From assembly GCA_038259365.1 (NCBI GenBank), contig JBBSOW010000010.1, forward strand, positions 1 to 53,095: a stretch of DNA of 53,095 bases. Direction: 5' to 3'. This document shows, piece by piece, positions 33,485-41,411 of this stretch; position 1 is the stretch's first letter; each line of letters opens with the position of its first letter. The notes below the pieces were generated by a model, which did no database searches, had not been told where the DNA came from, and saw nothing but the letters and a program-made list of their open reading frames with translations. The position numbers and the translations under genes were made by a program. The DNA comes from JBBSOW01 sp038259365 (GTDB taxonomy: Bacteria > Actinomycetota > Actinomycetes > Propionibacteriales > Propionibacteriaceae).

Positions 33485-34420
33485 TCAAGACCGGGCATCG
33501 GGGTCGAACGCCGAGTTAGTCAACTTCGGGCCCCGAATGCCGGCTTCGGCCAGCCCCTCCATGCTGCGTTCGCGAAGCGCGCGCTGAACGCCCCAATGCT
33601 CGTTGGGCAAGGTTTTTGCCATGATGCGCATGGTCATCGTGCCCCCTGCCACCGACTCGACCCCTACCACCTTTGGCTCATCGATGAGCAACGGTTCGAA
33701 CTCCTTATCCACCGCGAACTCGCTGACGACCCTGGTCAGGATCTCGATCACCCGCTGCGGATTCTCGTCGTAGGCCACCGGAATGTCCACGAACGCGGTG
33801 GACCAGCCCTGGGACAGGTTGCCGACCTCCACCATCTCCCCGTTGCGCACGTACCAGATCACCCCGGTTGCCTCCCGAATGCGCGTCACCCGCAACGACA
33901 CCGCCTCGACCGTCCCCGAGACGTCGCCGGTGTGGACGAAATCGCCCACGCCGAACTGGTCCTCCACGATCATGAAGATCCCGGAGAGGAAGTCTCGCAC
34001 CAGGCTTTGAGCGCCGAAGCCCAGCGCGACGCCACCGACTCCGGCGGACGCGAGCAGGGGCGCCAGCGGCACGCCGATGGCGGAAAGGATCGTCAGGATG
34101 GCCACCGCGCCGATGACGAAGGTCGCGATGCTGCGCAGCAGCGAACCCATGGTCTCGGTGCGCTGCCGCTGCCGCTCGCTGGTGGCCAGCAGACCAAGTG
34201 GTAGCTTGGCGTGTCCCTGCGCGCGCTTTTCCGAGTTCTCGACCGAGCGCTTCACCACGGTGGCAATCGAGCGATTGATCAACCAGCGCGCCGCCACGGC
34301 GATGACGACCGTGATGGCGATGACGATGAGGGTGTCTGGCCACGTGACGCTCAACTCCATGGCGATGGTCTCCATCGGCAACGTGAACGGGGTCGCGGCG
34401 TGGGACAGCAATGACGGCAT
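33485..34420 (-). CDS. MscS-type mechanosensitive ion channel (second of two)
   Basis: 311 residues. Hydrophobic segments lie at about 28-48, 95-118 and 120-142; the last contains the pore signature (LLASAGVGGVALGFGAQSLV), followed by DFLSGIFMIVEDQFGVGDFV, as in YkuT-like MscS channels. The C-terminal domain includes RVVSEFAVDKEF and MTMRIMAKTLPNEHWGVQRA. Cytoplasmic-membrane channel opened by tension. The ATG overlaps the CGNR gene stop by one base (TGATG), so it is coupled to that gene. The longer upstream frame runs over the CGNR gene and is not used. Confidence 0.88.
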   Translation of the reverse strand: MPSLLSHAATPFTLPMETIAMELSVTWPDTLIVIAITVVIAVAARWLINRSIATVVKRSVENSEKRAQGHAKLPLGLLATSERQRQRTETMGSLLRSIATFVIGAVAILTILSAIGVPLAPLLASAGVGGVALGFGAQSLVRDFLSGIFMIVEDQFGVGDFVHTGDVSGTVEAVSLRVTRIREATGVIWYVRNGEMVEVGNLSQGWSTAFVDIPVAYDENPQRVIEILTRVVSEFAVDKEFEPLLIDEPKVVGVESVAGGTMTMRIMAKTLPNEHWGVQRALRERSMEGLAEAGIRGPKLTNSAFDPDARS

Positions 34421-34998
34421 CACAGGGGTTCCTCTCGGCTCGATTCGGTAGTCGGTTGGTCTTCGCCGACGCGCCGTCGCGCCCGGTAGGCCGCCACGTT
34501 GGCGCGGTTTCCGCAGCCGCGGTCGCAGTAACGGCGAGACCGATTCTTGCTCAGATCCAGCACGACGCCGCCGCAATCCTCTGCGGCGCACTCGCGCAGA
34601 CGCTCCAACTCCCCCGCCCGCAGCACGTCCACCATGGCCATCGCGGTCTCGACGGCCAGCCTGTCGACCACCGGCCGATCGTTCTCGATGGCGTGCAGGT
34701 GCCAATCCCAATGATCGTGCCTCACCAGTTGCGGGAGGGCCCCGGCCTGACGCAACAAGACGTTGCACAGCCCGGCCACCTCGGCCTCGCCTTGGGTCCA
34801 TAGCGGTCTGAGCACCGCTCGGAGCCGCCGCACATCGGCCAGTTCCCTCGCCGTATTGTCCCGGCGCCCCGTCATCTCGAACTCGTCGAGGAAGGAATCG
34901 AGCTGTTCGACGGTTGCCAGGGAATCGGGGTCTTCGGCGCTATTTATCAGCGCCGCCGCGGTCCCAAGCGCAAACTCCGTGTCATTGGTAAAGATCAT
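34420..34998 (-). CDS. CGNR zinc-finger protein (ABATE domain)
   Basis: 192 residues. The N-terminal ABATE-type helical domain (FALGTAAALINSAEDPDSL onwards) is followed by a C-terminal CGNR finger: Cys137, Cys142, Cys158, Cys162 with GCGNRANVAAYRAR, the motif after which the family is named. Such proteins are presumed DNA-binding regulators; few are studied. It is divergent from the EamA exporter, with 109 bases between starts, and overlaps the MscS start by one base. It could control either neighbour. GTAATCAGTGTAATC in the divergent gap is a candidate site. Confidence 0.85.
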   Translation of the reverse strand: MIFTNDTEFALGTAAALINSAEDPDSLATVEQLDSFLDEFEMTGRRDNTARELADVRRLRAVLRPLWTQGEAEVAGLCNVLLRQAGALPQLVRHDHWDWHLHAIENDRPVVDRLAVETAMAMVDVLRAGELERLRECAAEDCGGVVLDLSKNRSRRYCDRGCGNRANVAAYRARRRVGEDQPTTESSREEPL

Positions 34999-35027
34999 GT
35001 TGACTCGTTACACCCGCTCTCTGTATC

Positions 35028-35042
35028 GTAATCAGTGTAATC
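35028..35042. promoter_or_regulatory. Direct repeat GTAATC in the CGNR/EamA divergent promoter
   Basis: GTAATC occurs at 35028-35033 and 35037-35042, with a 9-base period, between two divergent genes one of which encodes a probable DNA-binding protein. It may be its operator. Confidence 0.3.
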
Positions 35043-35107
35043 GATGTTTACCCATGACCAGCTGACTGTCCGGGCCACGCCGCACCCAGCCAGAGGAGGG
35101 CACGACC

Positions 35108-36208
35108 ATGACGCAACCCGCCTCCCAGGCTAACGCGATCCGAACCCGAACCCGGACCCGGCCGGCTCGCTCCACCGCGGGCTTGGGGCTCACCGCCGCG
35201 ATCGTCTCCGCCGCCGCGTTCGGCACCTCCGGCGCGTTCGGCCAACCGCTGCTCGCCTCCGGTTGGAGTCCCGCCGCGGTCGTGTTCGTTCGCCTGGCGC
35301 TGGCCTCTGCTGTCTTGGCGGGCCCTGCGCTCGTCGCGGTGCGGAACAGCCCCGCGGGGTGGTGGACGCTCCGCCGGCACGCCAAGGTCATCCTCGGTTA
35401 TGGCCTGATTGCGGTGGCCGGCTGTCAGCTGTTCTACTTCTGCGCCATCGAACGTATCTCGGTCCCCGTGGCGCTGCTGTTGGAATACACCTCGCCGCTC
35501 ATCCTGGTGGTCGTCTTGTGGATCACCTCGCGCAAGAAGCCGGGTCGGCTGACCCTGGGCGGTTGTGGCTCGGCGATGCTCGGGCTCGCCGTGCTACTCA
35601 ACGTGTTCGGCGGCGTCCGCCTCGACCTGCTCGGCGTCGGGCTGGCGCTGCTGGCGGCCGGCGGAAACGCCTTCTACTTCTTCATCTCCGCCCGCAACCA
35701 CCAGGGCCTGTCTCCGCTCGTTCTGGCCACCGGCGGCCTCATCGTCGGCAGCGCCGCCCTCGGGGTGGCTGGGCTGGTGGGCCTGCTGCCCTTCGAGGCC
35801 AACCTCGAGCCCACCGTCATGGCCGGACGCCAGACGCCCTTCTGGCTACCGATCATCGGCCTGGCCCTGATCGCCGCCGCCCTGGCCTACGTCAGCGGCA
35901 TCGTCGGAACCCGGCACCTCGGCCCCCAGGTGGCCTCCGCCTTCGGGCTGTCCGAGGTGCTGTTCGCCGTGGCGTGGGCCTGGCTGCTGGTGGGTCAGGT
36001 GCCCACCGTCCTGCAGGCCGTCGGCGGGCTCGTCGTGCTCGGCGGGGTGGCCCTCATCAAGGCCGACGACCTCCGGTGCGCCAAGGCCGCACTGGGTGGC
36101 CACAAACCCTCGCTGCCTTCAGCCGGCCGAGCCCAGGGTGACCTGGACTTGGCGGTCCTTACCGTCTCGGACGAAGCTCACGCTGACCTGAGAACCGACC
36201 GGGTATGA
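35108..36208 (+). CDS. EamA/DMT-family exporter
   Basis: 366 residues with about 10 hydrophobic segments forming two EamA repeats (about 20-150, FGTSGAFGQPLLASGWSPAA; about 160-310, IVGTRHLGPQVASAFGLSEV). These are the RhaT/YdcZ-like drug/metabolite transporters that export amino acids or metabolites. The final about 60 residues after the last membrane helix are hydrophilic. The last 90 bases overlap the convergent htrA-like gene, giving a tail (AGRAQGDLDLAVLTVSDEAH) read from its antisense strand, probably by loss of an earlier stop. Start ATG with AGAGGAGGG upstream. Confidence 0.87.
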   Translation: MTQPASQANAIRTRTRTRPARSTAGLGLTAAIVSAAAFGTSGAFGQPLLASGWSPAAVVFVRLALASAVLAGPALVAVRNSPAGWWTLRRHAKVILGYGLIAVAGCQLFYFCAIERISVPVALLLEYTSPLILVVVLWITSRKKPGRLTLGGCGSAMLGLAVLLNVFGGVRLDLLGVGLALLAAGGNAFYFFISARNHQGLSPLVLATGGLIVGSAALGVAGLVGLLPFEANLEPTVMAGRQTPFWLPIIGLALIAAALAYVSGIVGTRHLGPQVASAFGLSEVLFAVAWAWLLVGQVPTVLQAVGGLVVLGGVALIKADDLRCAKAALGGHKPSLPSAGRAQGDLDLAVLTVSDEAHADLRTDRV

Positions 36209-37435
36209 CCTGACCGCGGCGATCACCGCGTCGACCTCGTTCATCCGCAGGTCGTCGATCTTGGTGATCACGTCGCCCGCCTGTAGCCCCGCGTCACTGG
36301 CCGCTCCACCCGCCAAGACCCGGGCGATCCGCACCCCGGTAAGGCTGGCCTCGGCCGGGTTGCTGGGCTGGGCGATCTGCACGCCCAGGCTGGCCATATT
36401 GGCCTGGCCCGTATCGATGAGTTGCTTTGCCACCATGTTGGCAAGATCCGCGGGAATGGCGAAACCGATGCCGATACTGCCCGGTTGCCCCTGGCCTGGT
36501 GAGCCGGAGCTGGTGCTGGCGATCGAGGAGTTGATCCCCACCACGCGTCCGTCGAGATCCACCAGCGGACCGCCGGAGTTGCCGGGGTTGATCGGCGCAT
36601 CGGTCTGCACCGCGTCGTAGACGGCTTCGCCGTTGGCACCGGAGCGGACGGGCCGGTTGAGGGTGGATACGACGCCGCTGGTCACCGTCTTGCTCAGGCC
36701 CAGCGGAGCCCCGACCGCCACCACCGACTGTCCGACGACGAGCTTGCTGGACTGGGCGAACGTGGCCGGTTTGAGCGCCGCGAGTTTTACTCCCGCATCG
36801 GGGGCGACGCTCAGCACGGCAAGATCGGTTTCGGAGGACTGCCCGGTGATCGTGGCTGGGGCCGTGGAGCCGTCGGCGAAGCTGACCGTGATCTTGGCCT
36901 GCTGCCCCGTGCTGACCACGTGCTGGTTGGTGAGGATGTGGCCCGCCGTGTCCACGATGACGCCGCTGCCGATATCCCCCGATGAGCCATCGGTCACCGT
37001 GATGGTGACCACCGAGGGGCTGATCGCCTTCGCCGCGGCCGCCACCGTGCCGTCGAGGTTGGCGCTGATGGGCGCGTTGGCGGAACCCACGCTGATCGGG
37101 GCACTCGCCGCGTCACCTTGGCTCAGCAAAGCGAAGCTGCCGGCACCGGCCCCACCGCCGATCAGTGCGGCGGCACACACCGCCGCCACGAAGCCGCGCC
37201 GCACGCCCATCGGCTTTTGGGCCGCCGGCCCCGCGAGCGGGGGGTACCCGGTGGGCGTGGGGTACCCGGTCGGCGTGGGGTGGTTGGGAACCGGATCGAA
37301 CCGCTGCTGTGGTTGACCGTAACCCGAGCCGACGAAGTGGGGTCCGGTCGTGGGGTTAGGGTTGCTGGCTTGGGGGTTACCGAAGCTCGGGTCGGCGGCG
37401 TCTCGGTTGCTGGAGTCGTAGTCAGGTGTGCTCAT
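36119..37435 (-). CDS. HtrA/DegP-like trypsin-family protease with PDZ domain
   Basis: 438 residues. The cytoplasmic N-terminus is Gly/Pro/Gln/Asn-rich, with PTPTGYPTPTGYPP, and is followed by one membrane anchor (about 80-104). The S1C protease domain has His172 (LTNQHVV), Asp204 (SETDLAVL) and Ser287 (GNSGGPL). The PDZ domain is at about 345-430 (AGGAASDAGLQAGDVITKID). All catalytic residues are intact. A surface-exposed housekeeping protease or chaperone for misfolded envelope proteins, like mycobacterial HtrA/PepD. ATG at 37435; upstream frame extension not supported. Convergent overlap of 90 bases with the EamA gene. Confidence 0.92.
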   Translation of the reverse strand: MSTPDYDSSNRDAADPSFGNPQASNPNPTTGPHFVGSGYGQPQQRFDPVPNHPTPTGYPTPTGYPPLAGPAAQKPMGVRRGFVAAVCAAALIGGGAGAGSFALLSQGDAASAPISVGSANAPISANLDGTVAAAAKAISPSVVTITVTDGSSGDIGSGVIVDTAGHILTNQHVVSTGQQAKITVSFADGSTAPATITGQSSETDLAVLSVAPDAGVKLAALKPATFAQSSKLVVGQSVVAVGAPLGLSKTVTSGVVSTLNRPVRSGANGEAVYDAVQTDAPINPGNSGGPLVDLDGRVVGINSSIASTSSGSPGQGQPGSIGIGFAIPADLANMVAKQLIDTGQANMASLGVQIAQPSNPAEASLTGVRIARVLAGGAASDAGLQAGDVITKIDDLRMNEVDAVIAAVRSYPVGSQVSVSFVRDGKDRQVQVTLGSAG

Positions 37436-37529
37436 GGCTCGATGTAACCGCCCTAAGCTGTGCGTCTCCTGTGAACCTCCCCAGACCCAGGTGTGCGTCG
37501 GCAGTGAGGAACAGGATGGGCGATAATCC

Positions 37530-37548
37530 GCCAACGGTGGGCGTTGGC
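37530..37548. promoter_or_regulatory. Inverted repeat between htrA-like and Rieske genes
   Basis: GCCAACG (37530-37536) and CGTTGGC (37542-37548) with a 5-base loop lie in the 246-base divergent spacer. TAGGCT at 37641-37646 is a candidate -10 for the Rieske gene. No other element was clear. Confidence 0.3.
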
Positions 37549-37681
37549 CTCCACAAGCCGAGCAGGACCCGCCGCTAGAGACCCGGCTGTAGGGGCGGGT
37601 TACCGGCCAGCGCGGGCCACGGAGAATTCGCCCGCTTGACTAGGCTGGAACCTGAACCATCCGCCAACCCTGGGAGTACTC

Positions 37682-38032
37682 GTGGCCCACCCAATCAAGC
37701 TTGCCTTCGTCGACGACCTGGAACCGGGATCTGCGGTCGTCATCGACGCCGACGCCGCGGGCACCGCGCAAGACATCTCGCTATGCCGAGACGAAGACGG
37801 CACGTTCTACGCCATCGACGACACGTGCACCCACGAGGAAGCCTCCCTGGCCGAGGGATGGGTGGAGGACGGCGAGATCGAGTGCCCCCTGCATTCGGCG
37901 CGGTTCTGTCTCAAGACCGGCGCGGCCATGTGCCTGCCCGCCACCCAACCCGTGCGCACCTACCCCGTCGAGGTTCGCGAGGACGCCGTGTGGCTCGTGC
38001 CGTCCGTGGAGGCCGCGGACTCGGTCTTGTAA
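37682..38032 (+). CDS. Rieske-type [2Fe-2S] ferredoxin
   Basis: 116 residues of a soluble non-heme dioxygenase-type ferredoxin. Cluster ligands are Cys49 and His51 (DDTCTHEEA) and Cys68 and His71 (IECPLHSARF), separated by the usual 16-17 residues. GAAMCLPATQPVRTY is the conserved C-terminal strand. It passes electrons to an oxygenase or works in a small redox chain. No partner oxygenase lies alongside; the TauD and Tad genes are far away. GTG start with GGGAGT upstream. Confidence 0.9.
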   Translation: MAHPIKLAFVDDLEPGSAVVIDADAAGTAQDISLCRDEDGTFYAIDDTCTHEEASLAEGWVEDGEIECPLHSARFCLKTGAAMCLPATQPVRTYPVEVREDAVWLVPSVEAADSVL

Positions 38033-38081
38033 GCTGCGGTTTGTCCGGCAAGGCTCGGGGTGTGTACCTTCGTCACAGCTG

Positions 38082-38152
38082 GCGGGCGTAGTTCAGTGAT
38101 AGAACGCCCACGTTCCACGTGGGAGGCTCGGGTTTGATTCCTGGCGCCCGCT
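38082..38152 (+). tRNA. tRNA-Gly (anticodon TCC)
   Basis: All arms can be drawn. The acceptor is GCGGGCG/CGCCCGC, the D stem GTTC/GAAC and the anticodon stem CCCAC/GTGGG with loop GTTCCAC (anticodon TCC, 38114-38116). The variable loop is 4 bases. The T stem TCGGG/CCTGG has two wobble pairs. The discriminator is T, and the CCA is not encoded. Unusually, the D-loop has A at position 19 (38099) and the T-loop has T at position 56 (38135); these would replace the tertiary G19-C56 pair with A-U. Confidence 0.93.
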
Positions 38153-38188
38153 CCCCTTTCTCCCGAGCCCGCGCGCTGGACCGCGAGC

Positions 38189-38235
38189 GCCGGCTCAGCT
38201 CCCCTCCGCCGGCTCAGCTCCCCTCCGCCGACTCG
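38189..38235. repeat. 19-base tandem duplication at the end of the DHA2 exporter gene
   Basis: GCCGGCTCAGCTCCCCTCC occurs at 38189-38207 and 38208-38226, with a partial third copy GCCGACTCG. The gene stop codon (38214-38216) lies in the second copy, so the first copy is a duplicate of the C-terminal codons and stop. It lies just after the tRNA. Confidence 0.75.
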
Positions 38236-39857
38236 GGCTCCTCTGGCCCGGTTTCCAACTCGTCCCGTGTGCCCCCGCCGGAAAGCCGAAGGGAGGCCAG
38301 GAAGCCGAACACGAGGAACCCCGCCGCGGCGAACGCCGCGTATTGCGTGCCCTGGCTGAACGCGTCCTTGGCCGCCTCGCCCACCGCCGGATTTTGCTCG
38401 GCGATCGCCGGGATCGCCCCGCCCGCGCTCCTCACGACCGTCTCGACGATTTGAGCGCGCGCCGTCTCGGGCAGGCCGGGAACCCGATCAGCCAGCTCCG
38501 AATCCAGCGAGGTACCGACAAAGCTGAACAGGATCGTGCCCAACACGGCGATGCCGAGGGCCGATCCCACCTGGCGGGCCGTGCTGGCCGTGCCCGACCC
38601 CTGCCCGCTCTGGTTGACGGGCACGTCCTTGAGGACCACACCGGTGAGCTGCGCGGTGGCCAGCCCAACCCCGATGCCGTAGACGAAAAGGAGCGGAACG
38701 ACGCCGAGCCACGTCGCGTCGGAGGAGATCATCAGGCCAAGCCCGCTTACGCCGACGATCTCGGCGAGGAGGCCGATGCGCACGATCGTCACCGGGGTGA
38801 CCTTCTGGCCGAACGCCCCCGAGAGGCCGCTGGCCACGAAGGAACCCAAGGCCAGGCCCAGCAACACGAACCCTGTCTGCAGAGCCGTGTAGCCGAGCAC
38901 GTTCTGCAGCCACAGGGGCAGGGACAAGATGATGCCGAACTCGCCGAGGGAGACGATCAGCGCCGCGATGTTGCCGTTGCGGAACGAGGCGATCGAGAAC
39001 AACGAGAAGGCCAACAAGGTGGTCTTGCCCGCGCGCTGACGCACGATCCCCCAGCGGATGAAAGCGGCGCCGGACACCAGCGTCAGCGCAAAGACGAACG
39101 GGATGGGCGAGAGCGCGAACGGCCAACTCCAACCCCCGATGTCGGGGATGGAGCCCGAATCGGTGCGCCACCAGCCGTAGGTCCGTCCCTCGATGAGCCC
39201 GAAGACCAGCGACGCGCTGGTGAGCACCGACAGCAGGGCGCCCACGGCGTCGATGCGGCGCACGTCGGAGGCGTCTTTCGACTCGGCGATGCAGAACAGG
39301 ACGCCGGCAACGATGAGCACGGCGAAGGGGATGTTGATGCCGAAGGCCCAGCGCCAGGAGAAGTAGGTGGTGAGGTAACCGCCGATGAGCGGCCCGACCG
39401 CGACCATCCCACCGATGGTCGATCCCCAGATCGCGAAGGCGATCCCGCGATCCCGACCGCGGAACGTCGCGTTGATCAGCGAGAGCGTGGTGGGCAACAC
39501 CATCGCGCCGCCGATGCCTTGCAGCACCCGGGAGGCGATCAGGAGCTCACCGTTGGCCGAGAGCGCGGCGAAGATCGATGCGATCGCGAAGATGATCACT
39601 CCGGTGAGCAGGATGCGCCGGCGGCCGTAGCGATCCGCCAGGGAGCCGAAGACGAGCAGGAGGGCCGCAAAGACGAGCGTGTAGCTCTCCTGCACCCACT
39701 GCACCTGCGTCGAGGTGATGCCCAGGTCATCGACTATCGAGGGAATCGCCACGTTGACGATCGTCGAATCCACGATGATGAGCGCGACGGCGATGCTGAT
39801 GAAGACCAACCCCGCCCAGCGTCGACGCGCCGAAGTAATGCCCGTGTTCGTGTTCAT
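38214..39857 (-). CDS. DHA2 (EmrB/QacA) family MFS drug exporter
   Basis: 547 residues with 14 predicted hydrophobic segments. WVQESYTLVFAALLLVFGSL is TM1-TM2, and FGSLADRYGRRRILLTGVII contains the loop 2-3 motif A (GSLADRYGRRR), which together mark the DHA2 drug:H+ antiporters. GSTIGGMVAVGPLIGGYL matches the antiporter motif C in TM5. It should export hydrophobic drugs or a metabolite; specificity cannot be read. The final hydrophilic tail is Glu-rich (EEPESAEGS). CCCAGGAGAAGAG precedes the ATG. No TetR-type regulator is adjacent. Confidence 0.9.
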   Translation of the reverse strand: MNTNTGITSARRRWAGLVFISIAVALIIVDSTIVNVAIPSIVDDLGITSTQVQWVQESYTLVFAALLLVFGSLADRYGRRRILLTGVIIFAIASIFAALSANGELLIASRVLQGIGGAMVLPTTLSLINATFRGRDRGIAFAIWGSTIGGMVAVGPLIGGYLTTYFSWRWAFGINIPFAVLIVAGVLFCIAESKDASDVRRIDAVGALLSVLTSASLVFGLIEGRTYGWWRTDSGSIPDIGGWSWPFALSPIPFVFALTLVSGAAFIRWGIVRQRAGKTTLLAFSLFSIASFRNGNIAALIVSLGEFGIILSLPLWLQNVLGYTALQTGFVLLGLALGSFVASGLSGAFGQKVTPVTIVRIGLLAEIVGVSGLGLMISSDATWLGVVPLLFVYGIGVGLATAQLTGVVLKDVPVNQSGQGSGTASTARQVGSALGIAVLGTILFSFVGTSLDSELADRVPGLPETARAQIVETVVRSAGGAIPAIAEQNPAVGEAAKDAFSQGTQYAAFAAAGFLVFGFLASLRLSGGGTRDELETGPEEPESAEGS

Positions 39858-40002
39858 CTCTTCTCCTGGGCCGACACGCCGCGATCGGTTCGCCGCGATT
39901 AAAGATAACGCCGAACTCCGCCAAAAATCGATTTCGCACTCGGCCCGCCTCCGCGCCCGAACCCCCCGGGATCAGCTGCCGCTCTCGCGATTGAATAGCG
40001 CC

Positions 40003-41178
40003 ATGAGCTCGCGTCGATCCCAGGTTGCCCCGTTCGCCGTCATGACGATCATCGATCGGGTGCAGGCCATGCGCGCCGCCGGGAGGGACGTGATCAACCT
40101 GTGCGTCGGCGAGCCCCAGCGCGGCGCTCCGGCGGCCGTTCGGCGGCGGGCCTCCGAGGTTTACCGCGATGGGACCAACCTGGGTTACTGCGAGGCGCTT
40201 GGCCTGCGCGGGCTCCGCATCAAGATTGCCGGGCATTACCAGCGCTGGTACGGCCTCGACGTCGATCCTGATCAGCTCGCCATCACCACGGGGGCCTCGG
40301 GCGGCTTCGTCGGCACCTTTTTGGCGGCCTTCGACGTCGGCGACCGCGTTGCCGTGGCCCGCCCGGGTTATCCGGCCTATCGCAACATCTTGACTGCGCT
40401 GGGCTGTGAGGCGGTGGACCTGGACTGCGGCCCCCGCGTCCGTTTCCAGCCGACGTTGGCCCAGGTGCAGGCGGCCCACGCGGTCGCACCGCTGGCCGGC
40501 GTGATCGTGGCCTCCCCGGCCAACCCGACCGGCACGCTCATCTCCGACGCCGAGCTCGGCGCCATCAGCGCCTGGTGTGCCGACACCGGAGTTCGGTTGA
40601 TCAGCGACGAGATCTACCACGGCATCACGTTCGGCGGCTCGGTCGGTACGTGCGCGTGGCGGTTCGATCGCTCGGCGGTGGTGCTCAGCTCGTTCTCCAA
40701 ATACTGGGGCATGACGGGCTGGCGGCTCGGTTGGGCGCTCGTGCCCGAGGATCTGCTCACCGGCTTCGACGCGCTGGCGGGGAACTACGCCCTGTGCCCG
40801 CCGGTGCCGGCCCAGCACGCGGCCATGGAGGGTTTCGGCGAGGCTTCCTACGCCGAGGCGCAGGCCTGCGTCGCCGAGTTCGCGGCCGCCCGCGAGGTGG
40901 CCCTGGAGGCCATCGCCGGGTTGGGCTGGGCCGACGTGGCCCCAGCCGACGGGGCCTTCTATCTCTACGCCAGCATTGAACCGGTGCTGGGTTCCTACCC
41001 CGATTCGCCGTCGTGGTGCGCCGCCCTGTTGGAGGTCCACGGCGTCGCCCTAACCCCGGGACTCGACTTCGATCCGGTCCACGGCGGCCGCACGGTCCGG
41101 CTCTCGCTAGCGGCGGGGCCCAAGGCCATCGCCGAGGCGATGTGTCGGATCGCGGTGTTCCAAAACGCCGTCGGCTGA
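40003..41178 (+). CDS. PLP-dependent class I/II aminotransferase
   Basis: 391 residues. PLP Lys233 lies in SSFSKYWGMTGWRLGW, with Arg241 shortly after it. Asn174 (SPANPTGTLI), Asp202 and Tyr205 (SDEIYHGITF) bind the cofactor, and TTGASGGFVG is the phosphate-binding loop. All are intact, as in aspartate/alanine-type aminotransferases. The amino donor and keto acid are not determinable. The ATG at 40003 was chosen because the longer frame runs into the MFS promoter region. The 233-base gap that follows holds the epimerase promoter. Confidence 0.92.
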   Translation: MSSRRSQVAPFAVMTIIDRVQAMRAAGRDVINLCVGEPQRGAPAAVRRRASEVYRDGTNLGYCEALGLRGLRIKIAGHYQRWYGLDVDPDQLAITTGASGGFVGTFLAAFDVGDRVAVARPGYPAYRNILTALGCEAVDLDCGPRVRFQPTLAQVQAAHAVAPLAGVIVASPANPTGTLISDAELGAISAWCADTGVRLISDEIYHGITFGGSVGTCAWRFDRSAVVLSSFSKYWGMTGWRLGWALVPEDLLTGFDALAGNYALCPPVPAQHAAMEGFGEASYAEAQACVAEFAAAREVALEAIAGLGWADVAPADGAFYLYASIEPVLGSYPDSPSWCAALLEVHGVALTPGLDFDPVHGGRTVRLSLAAGPKAIAEAMCRIAVFQNAVG

Positions 41179-41357
41179 CCCGGCTCGTCCCTGGGATAAG
41201 ACCATCCTGGGGCCGGAGCACCAGCGTGGCCGGGCCGGCCCGCGCGGCGGAGTGCCGCGGAAGGCGAGGTTGTCGCGGGCTGGCGGGGCCGAGCCTCGAT
41301 CGCGGGAAGACCGGCGGGGTGGGTGGGGACGCCGCCGAGTGCTCACGCGGGTCATTC

Positions 41358-41363
41358 TAGGAT
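41358..41363 (+). promoter_or_regulatory. -10 box for the sugar epimerase gene
   Basis: TAGGAT, 48 bases before the ATG at 41412. The transcription start would fall near the tandem palindromes that follow. Confidence 0.35.
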
Positions 41364-41372
41364 GGAGGGGAA

Positions 41373-41395
41373 GTTCCACGAACAGTTCCAAGAAC
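41373..41395. promoter_or_regulatory. Two adjacent GTTC-N3-GAAC palindromes, candidate operator
   Basis: GTTCCACGAAC (41373-41383) and GTTCCAAGAAC (41385-41395) repeat with a 12-base period, each an imperfect palindrome, just after the probable -10 box. A dimeric or tetrameric repressor binding both would block the epimerase operon. The regulator is not in the window. Confidence 0.45.
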
Positions 41396-41411
41396 GGATG
41401 GAGGCGCGCAG

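Noticed and set aside
38082..39857. tRNA-Gly as an integration site of a genomic island
   Set aside because: No integrase, no duplicated tRNA 3' end and no change in gene style were seen next to it.
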